A stretch of 24,328 nt of DNA from an uncultured Lachnospiraceae bacterium. Lineage in GTDB: Bacteria; Bacillota; Clostridia; Lachnospirales; Lachnospiraceae. The translations under genes were made by a program, and so were the position numbers. The stretch lies in assembly GCA_910589195.1 (NCBI GenBank), contig CAJUTC010000045.1, forward strand, positions 1 to 24,328. The letters are read 5' to 3'. The notes under the pieces were generated by a model. It was not told the DNA's origin. It saw only the letters and a list, made by a program, of their open reading frames with translations, and searched no databases. This document shows, piece by piece, positions 1-8,297 of the stretch; position 1 is the stretch's first letter, and each line of letters starts with the position of its first letter.

Positions 1-12
1 AAATTTTGCATT

Positions 13-399
13 TCACTCTCTTTCAAACCCTTCACGAACCCATTTTACATAAGCCCACTGACGTTTTGTAGTATCAACTATGTTTTCATCAACAGGTGTT
101 CCGCACTCTTGATATACATAAAACTCATCAAAAGAACTTATGTACTTATTGGCATAATACTTACATCCTTGTAAATCTGTGTTGTTTGCTTCTTCCTCTG
201 TTATTTCTCCCATGCACTCAAAATTATCCGGAAGTTCGGATATCGGCATATCATCTGCAAAAAAGTGTTGTTTTCCCATAATAAGCATCGGTGGCAACGC
301 GCCAGTATCCGCTTCATTCTTACTTTTTAGAGTTGACCCGCAACCAACCAAACCCAATACACATATTAATGTCAGAACTAATACTGCTAATTTCTTCAT
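13..399 (-). CDS. Small lipoprotein of unknown function
   Basis: This encodes a 128-residue exported lipoprotein. The N-terminus has two lysines, a hydrophobic stretch and the lipobox LVGC, so signal peptidase II should cleave before the cysteine at about residue 20 and the mature protein should be lipid-anchored outside the membrane. The mature part is acidic and has two cysteines that could pair (in DLQGCKYY and YQECGTP). I do not recognise a domain. I chose the ATG at 399 because AGGAAAG lies 8 bases upstream; an in-frame GTG three codons earlier is too close to that site. It is separated from purD by the purine-operon terminator, so it is probably its own unit. The lipoprotein call is firm, the role unknown. 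Confidence 0.8.
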   Translation of the reverse strand: MKKLAVLVLTLICVLGLVGCGSTLKSKNEADTGALPPMLIMGKQHFFADDMPISELPDNFECMGEITEEEANNTDLQGCKYYANKYISSFDEFYVYQECGTPVDENIVDTTKRQWAYVKWVREGFERE

Positions 400-408
400 A
401 ATCTGCAC

Positions 409-722
409 TTTCCTAAAATTTTGAAAAGCCTATTTTTAACGGGTACACAATTCCGAAAAGGGAGAATAATAACCAAATTTAACACCACAACCAATCAAAG
501 TCACTCAACCTGCAGTTGCAGAATAACAAAAAAGAAGAAATCCCTCCTTGTCCCGTCCTGTATTTGGATGACTGATGGCAGATTTCTTCTTGTTCAAATT
601 ATAAATGTAACTATGATTAATTCGTATTCGAATTGTATATGTAAATTACATGTTTTCTATATTCGAAATATAATGCAACTTCATTTCTGGCATTTGACCA
701 CTATACAATTTACTATCACATT
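409..722. other. Intergenic region between purD and the lipoprotein gene
   Basis: No gene is supported here. It holds the purD-side terminator at 532-591 and three AT-rich palindromes close together: AATTCGTATTCGAATT at 619-634, ATGTAAATTACAT at 639-651 and TATATTCGAAATATA at 658-672. They lie in the 3' untranslated part of the purine transcript. I see no convincing promoter for the lipoprotein gene. Confidence 0.5.
532..591 (-). terminator. Rho-independent terminator of the purine operon
   Basis: An 11-bp perfect inverted repeat (AAGAAGAAATC at 532-542 with GATTTCTTCTT at 581-591) lies 131 bases past the purD stop. On the minus strand it runs straight into TTTT, extending the T-rich arm. 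The 38-base loop is long and the stem is AU-rich, so efficiency is uncertain, but position and U tract fit a terminator for purE-M-N-D. Confidence 0.6.
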
Positions 723-2000
723 TTATACTTCGTCAATGGCCTTCCCAATATCATGACGCATATACTTATTTTCAAAGGAAACCCACTCTGCTGCCTTGTA
801 GGCATTCTCACGTGCTGCCTTTAAGTCCTCTCCCAAAGCCGTTACTCCCAGAACTCTTCCTCCGTTTGTCAGGAACGTGGTTTTATCATCTGCGAATTTT
901 GTCCCCGCATGGAAGGCAAAGTATCCTTTCTCCTCCTGCAAGCGTTCCAGTCCTGAAATCGGAAGCCCCTTGTCGTAGTGAACTGGATATCCCTTAGAAG
1001 CAAGCACTACACATACTGCCGCATTATCCTCAAACTGCAGATCAACCTGATCCAAGGTCTGATCCACGCAGGCTTCCAGCACTTCCATAATGTCATTTTT
1101 CATCCTGGGTAGCACCACCTGGGTTTCCGGATCGCCAAAGCGCGCGTTATATTCCAATACCCTGGGCCCCTGCTTGGTCAGCATCAGGCCAAAGAAAATA
1201 ATTCCTTTAAACTCCCTGCCCTCTGCCGCCATGGCATCTACTGTGGCCTGATAAATGTACTTCTTACAGAACGCATCCACTTCCTCCGTATAAAAGGGGC
1301 TCGGGGAAAAGGTTCCCATACCACCAGTATTTAATCCGGTATCCCCGTCACCGGCCCGCTTATGATCCTGGGCAGAAGTCATGATCTTTATGGTTTTTCC
1401 GTCTACAAAGGATAAAACGGAAACTTCACGTCCGGTCATAAATTCCTCAACCACAATCCGGTTTCCGGCAGAGCCAAACTTTTTATCCTCCATAAGCTCC
1501 TTTACCCCTGCCCTGGCTTCTTCTAAATGATTGCAAATCAAAACGCCCTTTCCCAGCGCAAGGCCATCTGCCTTTAGCACAACCGGCATTTTGGCTGTTT
1601 CCAGATAATCGTATGCGTCCTGGGCGCTGTCAAAGGTTTCGTAGCTGGCAGTGGGAATCTGATATTTCTTCATTAAATCTTTGGAAAATGCCTTGGAGCC
1701 TTCCAAAACCGCCGCATTCTTCCTGGGGCCAAACACTTTAAGACCTGCCGCCTCAAAAGCATCCACCACGCCACCCACCAAAGGATCATCCATTCCGATA
1801 ATGGTAAAGTCAATCTGGCTCTCTTTAGCAAATGCTACCAGACGTTCAAACTCCATAGGGCCTATGGGCACACACTCGGCAAGCTGGCTGATCCCGGCAT
1901 TTCCCGGCGCACAGTATATTTTTGTTACCTTTGGGCTTTGTGCCACCTTCCAGGCTATGGCATGCTCCCGTCCGCCGCTTCCAACGATTAACACTTTCAT
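723..2000 (-). CDS. purD: Phosphoribosylamine-glycine ligase (GAR synthetase)
   Basis: PurD joins glycine to phosphoribosylamine with ATP, the second step of de novo purine synthesis, in the cytosol. The 425-residue product starts MKVLIVGSGGREHAIAW, the typical N-domain, and continues with the ATP-grasp segment KADGLALGKGV and the signature EYNARFGDPETQ, which supplies metal and ATP ligands. Length matches the family. I placed the start at the ATG at 2000, 5 bases after GGAGG; an upstream in-frame TTG would put the ribosome site inside the gene. The purN stop lies one base upstream, so translation is probably coupled. It is the last gene of purE-M-N-D. Confidence 0.97.
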   Translation of the reverse strand: MKVLIVGSGGREHAIAWKVAQSPKVTKIYCAPGNAGISQLAECVPIGPMEFERLVAFAKESQIDFTIIGMDDPLVGGVVDAFEAAGLKVFGPRKNAAVLEGSKAFSKDLMKKYQIPTASYETFDSAQDAYDYLETAKMPVVLKADGLALGKGVLICNHLEEARAGVKELMEDKKFGSAGNRIVVEEFMTGREVSVLSFVDGKTIKIMTSAQDHKRAGDGDTGLNTGGMGTFSPSPFYTEEVDAFCKKYIYQATVDAMAAEGREFKGIIFFGLMLTKQGPRVLEYNARFGDPETQVVLPRMKNDIMEVLEACVDQTLDQVDLQFEDNAAVCVVLASKGYPVHYDKGLPISGLERLQEEKGYFAFHAGTKFADDKTTFLTNGGRVLGVTALGEDLKAARENAYKAAEWVSFENKYMRHDIGKAIDEV

Positions 2001-2001
2001 A

Positions 2002-2607
2002 TTATCCTCCAATCCGGATCAGGCCATTGGCAATCATATCGATTGCTTTTGGCAATATGATCCACTCCGCCTCTTCCATTACCCGCTGCTGCAAGGTTTT
2101 TGGTGTATCTCCAGGATGTACGTTAACTGCCTCCTGCAAAAGGATAGGGCCGGAATCTACCCCTTCATCTACAAAATGTACCGTAGCGCCAGTTACCTTT
2201 ACGCCTCGTTTCAGGGCGCCTTCATGAACCTTAAGCCCGTAATACCCCACCCCGCAGAAAGAGGGAATCAGGGATGGATGAATATTAATAATCCGATTTG
2301 GGTATTTTTGGATCATAGCTGCCGGAATGGTTACTAAAAATCCAGCCAGTACAATTAAATCCAATGAATACTGATCCACAGTTTCCAAAAGCGCCTGATT
2401 AAATAACTCCCGGCTTTCATACTGCTTTGGCGAAACGCAGAGCGCCTCAACATTATGATTTTTCGCCCGTTCCAGGGCATAAGCCCCGGCATTATTGCTG
2501 ATTACTACTTCTACCTTTGTATTCCGGATGGTTCCGTTTTCGATTCCATCGAAAATCGCCTGCAGATTTGTCCCGCCTCCGGAAACCAATACGCCGATTT
2601 TCAGCAT
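2002..2607 (-). CDS. purN: Phosphoribosylglycinamide formyltransferase (GART)
   Basis: PurN transfers a formyl group from 10-formyltetrahydrofolate to GAR, the third step of purine synthesis. The 201-residue protein has the phosphate-binding GVLVSGGGTNLQ at residues 5-15, the catalytic block INIHPSLIPSF with N108 and H110, and HFVDEGVDSGP with the expected aspartate D147. Length is normal for a single-domain PurN. The ATG lies inside the 3' end of purM with a 7-base overlap and only a weak ribosome site (AAAGGG), so it is probably translated by coupling to purM. Confidence 0.97.
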   Translation of the reverse strand: MLKIGVLVSGGGTNLQAIFDGIENGTIRNTKVEVVISNNAGAYALERAKNHNVEALCVSPKQYESRELFNQALLETVDQYSLDLIVLAGFLVTIPAAMIQKYPNRIINIHPSLIPSFCGVGYYGLKVHEGALKRGVKVTGATVHFVDEGVDSGPILLQEAVNVHPGDTPKTLQQRVMEEAEWIILPKAIDMIANGLIRIGG

Positions 2608-3632
2608 AATGTCACACCCTTTTCTCCGGCTTTAATGGAACCAATTTCATAAGGCTGTTCCCCTGCTTTTTCCATTGCTTCCATGGTACGCTTCACATCT
2701 GCCGAATCCACAGCTACGATCATTCCGATCCCCATATTGTATGTATTGTACATCATAGTTTCTTCAATTCCACCCTTGTCTGCTAACAGCTTAAAAATCG
2801 GCGGAATGGGATAGCTTCCCTTTTGAATCACAGCCTGCACCCCATCTGTCAGCATACGGGGCACATTTTCATAAAAGCCTCCTCCTGTAATATGGCTGCA
2901 GGCCTTTATTGTCACTCCTGCACGTTTTACTTCTTTTAACGCATTTACATAAATCTTTGTAGGCGCAATCAGCGCCAGTCCCAATGTGGTTCCCAATTCG
3001 TCGTAATATGTATTGAGTCCTTCTTTTGTTAATTCCTTTTCAAAAACCTTACGGACTAAAGAAAATCCGTTGGAATGCACGCCGGAAGAGGCCATTCCAA
3101 TCAGCACATCGCCGGCCTTTAAGCCAGATCCGGTAATCATATCTTTTTCATCTGCTATCCCTACTGCAAATCCAGCCAAATCATACTCATCCTCCGGATA
3201 GAAGCCAGGCATTTCCGCCGTTTCACCGCCAATGAGCGCAGCGCCGCACTGCTTGCAGCCTTCTGCCACGCCGCTTACAATCTCTGCTATTTTCTCCGGA
3301 TAATTCTTTCCGCAGGCAATATAATCCAGGAAAAACAGGGGTTCTCCTCCCGCGCAGGCCACATCATTGACGCACATGGCCACACAGTCGATTCCTACTG
3401 TATTATGCTTGTCCATGAGAAATGCCAGCTTCAGCTTTGTCCCAACTCCGTCTGTCCCGGAAAGCAGGATCGGTTTTTCCATCCCCTTGAAAGAAGACAG
3501 GGAAAATCCCCCCGAAAAACCTCCAATTCCGCCCAATACTTCGGGCCGCATGGTTTCCTGCACATGCTTTTTCATCAGTTCTACTGACCGATAACCAGCT
3601 TCAATATCTACTCCAGCATTCTTGTAATCCAT
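2601..3632 (-). CDS. purM: Phosphoribosylformylglycinamidine cyclo-ligase (AIR synthetase)
   Basis: PurM closes the imidazole ring of FGAM with ATP to give AIR. The 343-residue protein starts MDYKNAGVDIEAGYRSVELM and has the conserved blocks GTDGVGTKLKLA, DCVAMCVNDVACAGGEPLFFLDYIA, LIGGETAEMPGFY and HITGGGFYENVPR, all characteristic of PurM. Length is standard. The start is firm: GGAGG five bases before the ATG at 3632. A 71-base gap separates it from purE and the 3' end overlaps purN. No FGAM synthetase (purL) lies in this window, so the cell must encode it elsewhere. Confidence 0.97.
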   Translation of the reverse strand: MDYKNAGVDIEAGYRSVELMKKHVQETMRPEVLGGIGGFSGGFSLSSFKGMEKPILLSGTDGVGTKLKLAFLMDKHNTVGIDCVAMCVNDVACAGGEPLFFLDYIACGKNYPEKIAEIVSGVAEGCKQCGAALIGGETAEMPGFYPEDEYDLAGFAVGIADEKDMITGSGLKAGDVLIGMASSGVHSNGFSLVRKVFEKELTKEGLNTYYDELGTTLGLALIAPTKIYVNALKEVKRAGVTIKACSHITGGGFYENVPRMLTDGVQAVIQKGSYPIPPIFKLLADKGGIEETMMYNTYNMGIGMIVAVDSADVKRTMEAMEKAGEQPYEIGSIKAGEKGVTLC

Positions 3633-3703
3633 ATGTCCTCCATTTCTGCCTGAGCCAATCCGTTTCTTTCATGAATATCAAATATATCACACATTCAACC
3701 TAT

Positions 3704-4216
3704 TTATTTCATGGATGCCAAATATGCCTGATATCCCACCTGTTCCAGTTTTTCAGCTTTCTTTACCACATCCTGCTTCAGCTTTTCAGAATATTCCTTC
3801 AAACGCCCTAAAAGAGCTGGATCCGAAGTAGCCAGGATCTTTGCCGCCAGGATCCCGGCATTGGCTCCGCCATTAATCGCCACCGTGGCAACTGGGATTC
3901 CGGAAGGCATCTGAACAATGGAATACAAAGAATCAACGCCGCCTAAGTCTGAAGTTTTCATAGGGATTCCAATTACCGGCATGGGGAAAATCGCGGCGCA
4001 CATACCTGGTAAATGGGCAGCTTTCCCTGCTCCCGCAATAATAACCTGGAACCTTTCTTCCGCTGATTTCGCCCAGTTAAAAAAGATATCCGGCTCCCGG
4101 TGGGCAGAAATAATCGTCATCTCATACTCGATTCCCAGCCCGTCCAAAATTTCCGCTGCTTTTGCCATAATAGGCATATCTGAATCGCTTCCCATTACAA
4201 TTCCAACCTTTGCCAT
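3704..4216 (-). CDS. purE: N5-carboxyaminoimidazole ribonucleotide mutase
   Basis: PurE moves the carboxyl group of N5-CAIR to carbon 4 to give CAIR. The 170-residue product has GSDSDMP at residues 9-15, SAHR at 37-40 with the catalytic histidine, and the GAGKAAHLPG loop, all typical of class I PurE. I chose the ATG at 4216 because AAAGGAGA lies 7 bases upstream; an upstream in-frame start would give nine extra residues without similarity to the family. It is the first gene of the operon, behind a long leader. No purK is seen nearby. Confidence 0.95.
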   Translation of the reverse strand: MAKVGIVMGSDSDMPIMAKAAEILDGLGIEYEMTIISAHREPDIFFNWAKSAEERFQVIIAGAGKAAHLPGMCAAIFPMPVIGIPMKTSDLGGVDSLYSIVQMPSGIPVATVAINGGANAGILAAKILATSDPALLGRLKEYSEKLKQDVVKKAEKLEQVGYQAYLASMK

Positions 4217-4235
4217 AATCGGTTCTCCTTTCTGC

Positions 4236-4265
4236 CAGAGCATGGAAAAACTCTCCTATGCCCTG
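4236..4265 (-). promoter_or_regulatory. Leader hairpin next to the purE ribosome site
   Basis: In the purE leader, CAGGGCAT pairs with ATGCTCTG (8 bp, one G-U pair) and ends a few bases before the AAAGGAGA ribosome site. The 14-base loop could extend the stem through GGA and TCC. It may influence translation initiation. I could not match it to a known riboswitch class. Confidence 0.35.
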
Positions 4266-4271
4266 TTTGCG

Positions 4272-4301
4272 ATACCAGGCACTTTATCAGCAGCCTGGTA
4301 T
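4272..4301 (-). promoter_or_regulatory. Upstream leader hairpin of the purine operon
   Basis: A perfect 9-bp inverted repeat (ATACCAGGC with GCCTGGTAT, 12-base loop) lies in the purE leader about 50 bases after the predicted transcription start. No U tract follows on the minus strand, so it is not an ordinary terminator. It could be one half of a regulatory leader, or simply protect the RNA end. Confidence 0.4.
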
Positions 4302-4355
4302 TGTTATTTGTGGTAATTATAAGTAATTTTAATGAATAGCATCTTACTTATTCGT

Positions 4356-4384
4356 ATCATACCGTCTTTTTTCTGCCCTGTCAA
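4356..4384 (-). promoter_or_regulatory. Sigma-A-type promoter of the purine operon
   Basis: On the minus strand TTGACA (4379-4384) and TATGAT (4356-4361) are separated by exactly 17 bases. That gives a transcription start near 4349 and a leader of about 130 bases before purE. The -35 box begins directly after the stop codon of the M29 aminopeptidase gene. Confidence 0.85.
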
Positions 4385-6472
4385 TCAATTTTCAAGGGGG
4401 AGGTTTAATTCCTCCACTCCCGGCAACGCAAATCTTCCGTCCCGGATAATATCCGCCGCTTTTTTCCCCTCTTCGTACGTCGTGATCGATTCTAATTCAT
4501 CATACGGAATCGTAATATCCGTATGGCAGTTAAAATAGGCAGCGGAAATATTCTCCTTGCGCAAGGCAGATACCTCGTTTTCCCTTGCAACCATCTCTTT
4601 CCCATCCGGATTATACATAGGGAAATCTTCTGCCCAGCTATAGCAGGTATCTCCTACGGCAAAATGAGGCCCCATCTTTTCTACAATCAAAATCGGAAGC
4701 CGATCTACAATCTGATACGTTCTCCCTATGGCATAAGCTGTGGTATTCGTCCCAATGGCAAACTCCCCCATTGGCAGGCTTTCATGATTTTTCATAATCA
4801 CCTGACGGACTAGCTTTCTACATTCCGCCGGATTTTCCAAATTATCACAAGAATATTCTTTTACCATCCCGTTCTCAAACTTAAGCTTTAAATTTTTAAA
4901 CTGAAAATCTCCGATATAAACACTTTTTACATGTAAGATCCCGTTTGTCCCCATTAGCTTCGGGGAAGTAAATACTTCTCCCAGAGGAATGTTAACGTCA
5001 GCCACACAGTTTTCAAAATTTGTTTCCTTCTCTGGGTTGTTTAACGGATGGAGCATAACACGCAAATCCGTACAATTTTCCCCTTTTCCCTTTATCTCCA
5101 CATAATCTGCCTGATCCAGCGCGTCAATCAATACCTGCTGGAGACCTTTATACTGCTCATAATCCAATGTATTGATCCGGATCACTTCCCGGAAAATCTC
5201 TTCGTAAGGCTCACCGATTTCCGGCCTTGGAAACGCAATAATAGTAAAACTGGTTTCCTCTTCTGGCACATAATGATTCATTAACTGAGAAAACTCATTA
5301 TTAAAATCACGGATTACGTCCTCCTGGTGACCGGAAAGGGCAAAACAGGCATCTTTATTCTCCGGAGTGAAGCCTGGTTCTCCAAAGGTTTCCACCACAG
5401 CAGGGCCTGCATACCAGGAAGCTTCTGTTCTCAAATCCTCTAATGTTGCCTTCATCACAGATAATTTCCGCTCTTTTACTGTATTTCCCATATAAATGGC
5501 GCTGTCATACCGGTGATCATAATCATACTGCTTATTGGGTGATGTGCTAAACCAGCCTATCTTCCGGCTAGGGTTTCGGTTAATAACGGAAATCGGAGCA
5601 CGGCAAAACAGGGGCTCTAATCCCAGCTTTCGAAACCCGTTTACCGCTTGGCGGATCATCCGCTCAAACCCAAGTTCATAGCGGATCAAAACCGTCTTCT
5701 TTTTTGACAAGTTCCGTCCCATTACCTCAAATCCTTTTCGAAATCCTTCCACATAAGTATCCGCCATTAGCTGGATGGTTTCCTCTGGCAATGAATTTAA
5801 AAATTTTGCCACAGAAAGCTCTGACGGGGATATATATGCTCCAAACTGATATAAATAGCGGAGATCCGAAAGATCTTCTTCCATAATAATATCCTTCGCG
5901 AACCCCCATTGTGGATCAAGCCGCTCCCACAGCCAAGTCCGCACTGTATGATCTGCGTAATCGCTTACATACCAGTAAAGAATATCCTTTACTTCCTGCA
6001 ATTTCGGAACAGGTGACGGTTCTGCCCCTCTCTCAAAAAGATTATAAATCTCTATTAATACCTCATTTGCTGCCGTAATTTCCAAAAGCCGGCCCTCGTA
6101 AGCATATGCAATCCCACAGCGCAGCTCTGTGTATAGGAAAGAAAGCATTGGGCCAAACTCACTTCCCAGCTTTTGTGCCGCAAAAGCCGGGTTTCCATAG
6201 CTTTCCTTATAATGTTCTGGCAAAATATCCCCATACAAATCATAATTCCATTTTTGAAGATCCTCTAATGATTCCGTTTTCAAGCTGCCATTTCTAAGCA
6301 CTTCGATTAAATCTTCCAGCATTCCCACAAACCGGGACATTTCCTGAAAGAAGCCTCGGTAAGGCTCACAAACCGTAGTTTCCTCCGGAATCTGGCGAAT
6401 CCGTTCCATCGAAAGTTCATAACGCTCTTTAACACATTCATTCTCTTCCTTCCAAAATTCCCAAACATTCAA
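4385..6472 (-). CDS. M29-family metallo-aminopeptidase
   Basis: This is a cytosolic aminopeptidase that probably removes N-terminal residues from peptides with a two-metal centre. The last third matches the M29 (AmpS/aminopeptidase T) pattern: YVEIKGKGENCTDLR, NIPLGEVFTSP, MGEFAIGTNTTAY, EKMGPHFAVGDTC and NCHTDITIP, which hold the usual Glu, His and Asp metal ligands. At 695 residues it is much longer than classical M29 enzymes of about 400, because of an alpha-helical N-terminal region of about 300 residues. The start is a TTG at 6472 with AAAGGAGG nine bases upstream; earlier in-frame starts lack a site. It appears to be the last gene of the pyrimidine operon. Confidence 0.8.
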   Translation of the reverse strand: MNVWEFWKEENECVKERYELSMERIRQIPEETTVCEPYRGFFQEMSRFVGMLEDLIEVLRNGSLKTESLEDLQKWNYDLYGDILPEHYKESYGNPAFAAQKLGSEFGPMLSFLYTELRCGIAYAYEGRLLEITAANEVLIEIYNLFERGAEPSPVPKLQEVKDILYWYVSDYADHTVRTWLWERLDPQWGFAKDIIMEEDLSDLRYLYQFGAYISPSELSVAKFLNSLPEETIQLMADTYVEGFRKGFEVMGRNLSKKKTVLIRYELGFERMIRQAVNGFRKLGLEPLFCRAPISVINRNPSRKIGWFSTSPNKQYDYDHRYDSAIYMGNTVKERKLSVMKATLEDLRTEASWYAGPAVVETFGEPGFTPENKDACFALSGHQEDVIRDFNNEFSQLMNHYVPEEETSFTIIAFPRPEIGEPYEEIFREVIRINTLDYEQYKGLQQVLIDALDQADYVEIKGKGENCTDLRVMLHPLNNPEKETNFENCVADVNIPLGEVFTSPKLMGTNGILHVKSVYIGDFQFKNLKLKFENGMVKEYSCDNLENPAECRKLVRQVIMKNHESLPMGEFAIGTNTTAYAIGRTYQIVDRLPILIVEKMGPHFAVGDTCYSWAEDFPMYNPDGKEMVARENEVSALRKENISAAYFNCHTDITIPYDELESITTYEEGKKAADIIRDGRFALPGVEELNLPLEN

Positions 6473-6510
6473 TCTTGATATCCTCCTTTTTCCGGCAGGC
6501 CATGGCCGCT

Positions 6511-6846
6511 TTAACGCATCCGCAGCCCGATTATCAGCATAATCACCCAAACTAAAATCATAAGGCTGTCCATAATCACAGACAGCTTTGCCAGGATATA
6601 ATTTTTTTCTTTCTCAAACATTGCCCCAATTCCGTAAAAAAGGCCGCACAGCGCAAACAAAAAACTGGAAAATGCCATCGCCCCCACATTCAGCGGAACA
6701 TTTCCCTGGGATTTTACCGCCAACCCAATGACCGAGCCAAATAGCACTAATCCCACAGCGGTAATCCCTGCTGCATAAAACCCGCCTTTTGCCAAAGGCT
6801 TCCGAATATAATTTACATATCTATTTCGCTTCTTTTCTTCTGCCAC
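6511..6846 (-). CDS. Small membrane protein of unknown function (DUF6142-like)
   Basis: The 111-residue protein has a basic start (AEEKKRNRYVNYIRKPLAKGG) followed by three hydrophobic helices: around GFYAAGITAVGLVLFGSVIG, around AFSSFLFALCGLFYGIGAMF, and a last one ending MLIIGLRMR. This suggests an inner-membrane protein with the N-terminus inside. The start is a GTG at 6846 with GGAGGAGG four bases upstream; it overlaps the VanZ-like gene by 26 bases, so translation may be coupled. I recall similar Lachnospiraceae proteins filed under DUF6142, but I am not sure of that number. Function unknown. Confidence 0.7.
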   Translation of the reverse strand: MAEEKKRNRYVNYIRKPLAKGGFYAAGITAVGLVLFGSVIGLAVKSQGNVPLNVGAMAFSSFLFALCGLFYGIGAMFEKEKNYILAKLSVIMDSLMILVWVIMLIIGLRMR

Positions 6847-7306
6847 GATGCCTCCTCCAAACACGCACATGCTGCACTGCTTCATACATAACATAGCCTA
6901 GCGCCGCTCCAAGCGTATTTAAAATCATATCATCCACATCAAAGCTTCCAACCTTAAAAACTAACTGAATCGATTCTACCAAAAAACTAAAAGCAAACCC
7001 AATCAGAACCGTATTATACCACTTTTTGCTTCTGCGGCTAACAACAGGGAGGAAAAATCCCCCTGGCATAAAACCAACTATATTTCCGATAATATTCAGC
7101 ATAAACGCCCGGAACCCTAATTTTTCCCGGTATGTCCAAAACCGCATAATCTCTTTTAATGGTATTAAGTTATAGGAGTACCCTGCCCTGGTACTGTCAG
7201 TCCTTCCGAAGGACTCTGCAAAAAACAGAAAATACACCAGCAGAGCCAGGTACAGAAGAAACAGTACCCAGCCCATTTTCTGGTGTTTGGTTGTATTTCG
7301 TATCAT
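6821..7306 (-). CDS. VanZ-like membrane protein
   Basis: The 161-residue protein has the VanZ fold signature: a first helix near residue 15, the conserved NLIPLKEI, LNIIGNIVGFMPGGFFLP, a helix with FLVESIQLVF, and FDVDDMILNTLGAALGY. VanZ itself gives low-level teicoplanin resistance in vancomycin-resistant enterococci, but most family members in gut Firmicutes have no tested role, and nothing here suggests a van cluster. The ATG at 7306 has GGAG five bases upstream. It overlaps the next membrane-protein gene. Confidence 0.85.
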   Translation of the reverse strand: MIRNTTKHQKMGWVLFLLYLALLVYFLFFAESFGRTDSTRAGYSYNLIPLKEIMRFWTYREKLGFRAFMLNIIGNIVGFMPGGFFLPVVSRRSKKWYNTVLIGFAFSFLVESIQLVFKVGSFDVDDMILNTLGAALGYVMYEAVQHVRVWRRHRGRRKEAK

Positions 7307-7327
7307 ATAAGCTCCAATTGACTGTCT

Positions 7328-7483
7328 TTAAAATTCTATCTCTGACTTTCTTTTCAATAAAATCGCGCCTGTTACAATAGATATAATCCCTACTGTCAGC
7401 CCTGCTGTAGCGATTACAATTCCCATCGCAATGCTTCCAGCTCCCGCATTCCGCATGGTTTTATAAATCCGCTCCATGTTCAA
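7328..7483 (-). CDS. Small single-helix membrane protein
   Basis: This short gene (about 51 residues) lies 25 bases after pyrE in the same direction. The product has a basic, polar N-terminus (MNMERIYKTMRNAGAGS), one or two hydrophobic segments (IAMGIVIATAGLTVGIISIV) and a short charged tail with KRKSE. GGGAGGTGA precedes two possible starts: a TTG at 7483 with ideal spacing, and an ATG at 7477 that is a little far. I chose the TTG. It probably sits in the membrane; I do not recognise the family. Confidence 0.6.
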   Translation of the reverse strand: MNMERIYKTMRNAGAGSIAMGIVIATAGLTVGIISIVTGAILLKRKSEIEF

Positions 7484-7508
7484 TCCGCTCACCTCCCGAT
7501 TAATTCTG

Positions 7509-8183
7509 TTATTTTGCGCCATACTGGCTATAATATGCGTCAATGGCCGCTTTTATGCCATCATCAATCACAATCCGCCCCTGACATTCCCGGTTATGCA
7601 GATATCTGGTTACTTCTTCCATATTTACAATGGCCGCTGCAGGGAAGCCATATAAATCCTGAATCTCTTTTAATGCGCTTGTTTCACTCTTTCCCCGTTC
7701 CATCCGGTTTAATGAAACGATTAATCCTTTTATCTCCACATTTCCCTGAGCCTTGATAATAGGGAAGGTTTCTTCAATGGACTTACCAGAGGTGGTAACA
7801 TCCTCAATGATCATCACCCGGTCTCCCTCTTTTAATTTGGTGCCTAGCAATATTCCGGTATCCCCGTGATCCTTTATCTCCTTTCGGTTAGAACAATACC
7901 GGACATCCACCCCGTATAGCTCACTGATTGCCATGGAAGTGGCCACAGCCAGTGGAATCCCCTTATAGGCAGGCCCAAATAGCACGTCAAATTCCAGACC
8001 GAAATTATCATGGATTGCCTTTGCGTAGTACTCGCCCAGCTTCCTCAGCTGAGTTCCGGTTACGTACGCGCCGGCATTCATAAAAAACGGTGACTTCCTT
8101 CCGCTCTTTAGCGTAAAATCGCCAAATTTTAATACCTGGCTTTCTACCATAAATTCAATAAATTCCTGCTTATACTGTTCCAT
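7509..8183 (-). CDS. pyrE: Orotate phosphoribosyltransferase
   Basis: PyrE attaches PRPP to orotate to make OMP. The 224-residue protein has LKSGRKSPFF near residue 25, the GPAYKGIPLA loop, YCSNRKEIKDHG (catalytic loop) and the PRPP-binding motif VMIIEDVTTSGKS at 123-135, all as expected. The ATG at 8183 has AAAGGAGC nine bases upstream; a TTG immediately before it is also possible. It follows pyrF-K-D, with a 114-base spacer to pyrD that holds only a doubtful small reading frame. Confidence 0.97.
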   Translation of the reverse strand: MEQYKQEFIEFMVESQVLKFGDFTLKSGRKSPFFMNAGAYVTGTQLRKLGEYYAKAIHDNFGLEFDVLFGPAYKGIPLAVATSMAISELYGVDVRYCSNRKEIKDHGDTGILLGTKLKEGDRVMIIEDVTTSGKSIEETFPIIKAQGNVEIKGLIVSLNRMERGKSETSALKEIQDLYGFPAAAIVNMEEVTRYLHNRECQGRIVIDDGIKAAIDAYYSQYGAK

Positions 8184-8275
8184 CAATCCAATGCTCCTTT
8201 ATGTGCTTTTCTTTCCTCATTTTTGTTTTCCATAGTATGTTTCTGATCGTATCCCTCTGATCGTTTATGTTTCAT
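8183..8275 (-). other. Possible 30-residue reading frame between pyrD and pyrE
   Basis: An ATG-started frame of 30 very charged codons ends with a TGA that overlaps the pyrE ATG by one base, a coupling-type arrangement. No ribosome site lies at a useful distance, so it may be chance. The stretch also contains the direct repeat TCTGATCGT at 8232 and 8246. Confidence 0.2.
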
Positions 8276-8297
8276 CGTTTGTTTTTATCGCTTCCTT

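Noticed and set aside
421..756. Plus-strand open frame of 111 codons across the purD terminator
   Set aside because: No ribosome site, runs through a terminator stem and A/T-rich palindromes, and overlaps the purD end.
1681..2337. Long plus-strand open frame (218 codons) opposite purD and purN
   Set aside because: It lies fully antisense to two well-conserved genes, has no ribosome site and no recognisable protein pattern; it is a shadow of their codon usage.
4217..4355. Purine (guanine/adenine) or PRPP riboswitch before purE
   Set aside because: The conserved junction sequences of these classes are not visible; only two simple hairpins are.
6821..7306. Glycopeptide-resistance cluster because of VanZ
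   Set aside because: No vanA, vanH, vanX or vanRS genes nearby; VanZ-like proteins are common in gut Firmicutes without such clusters.
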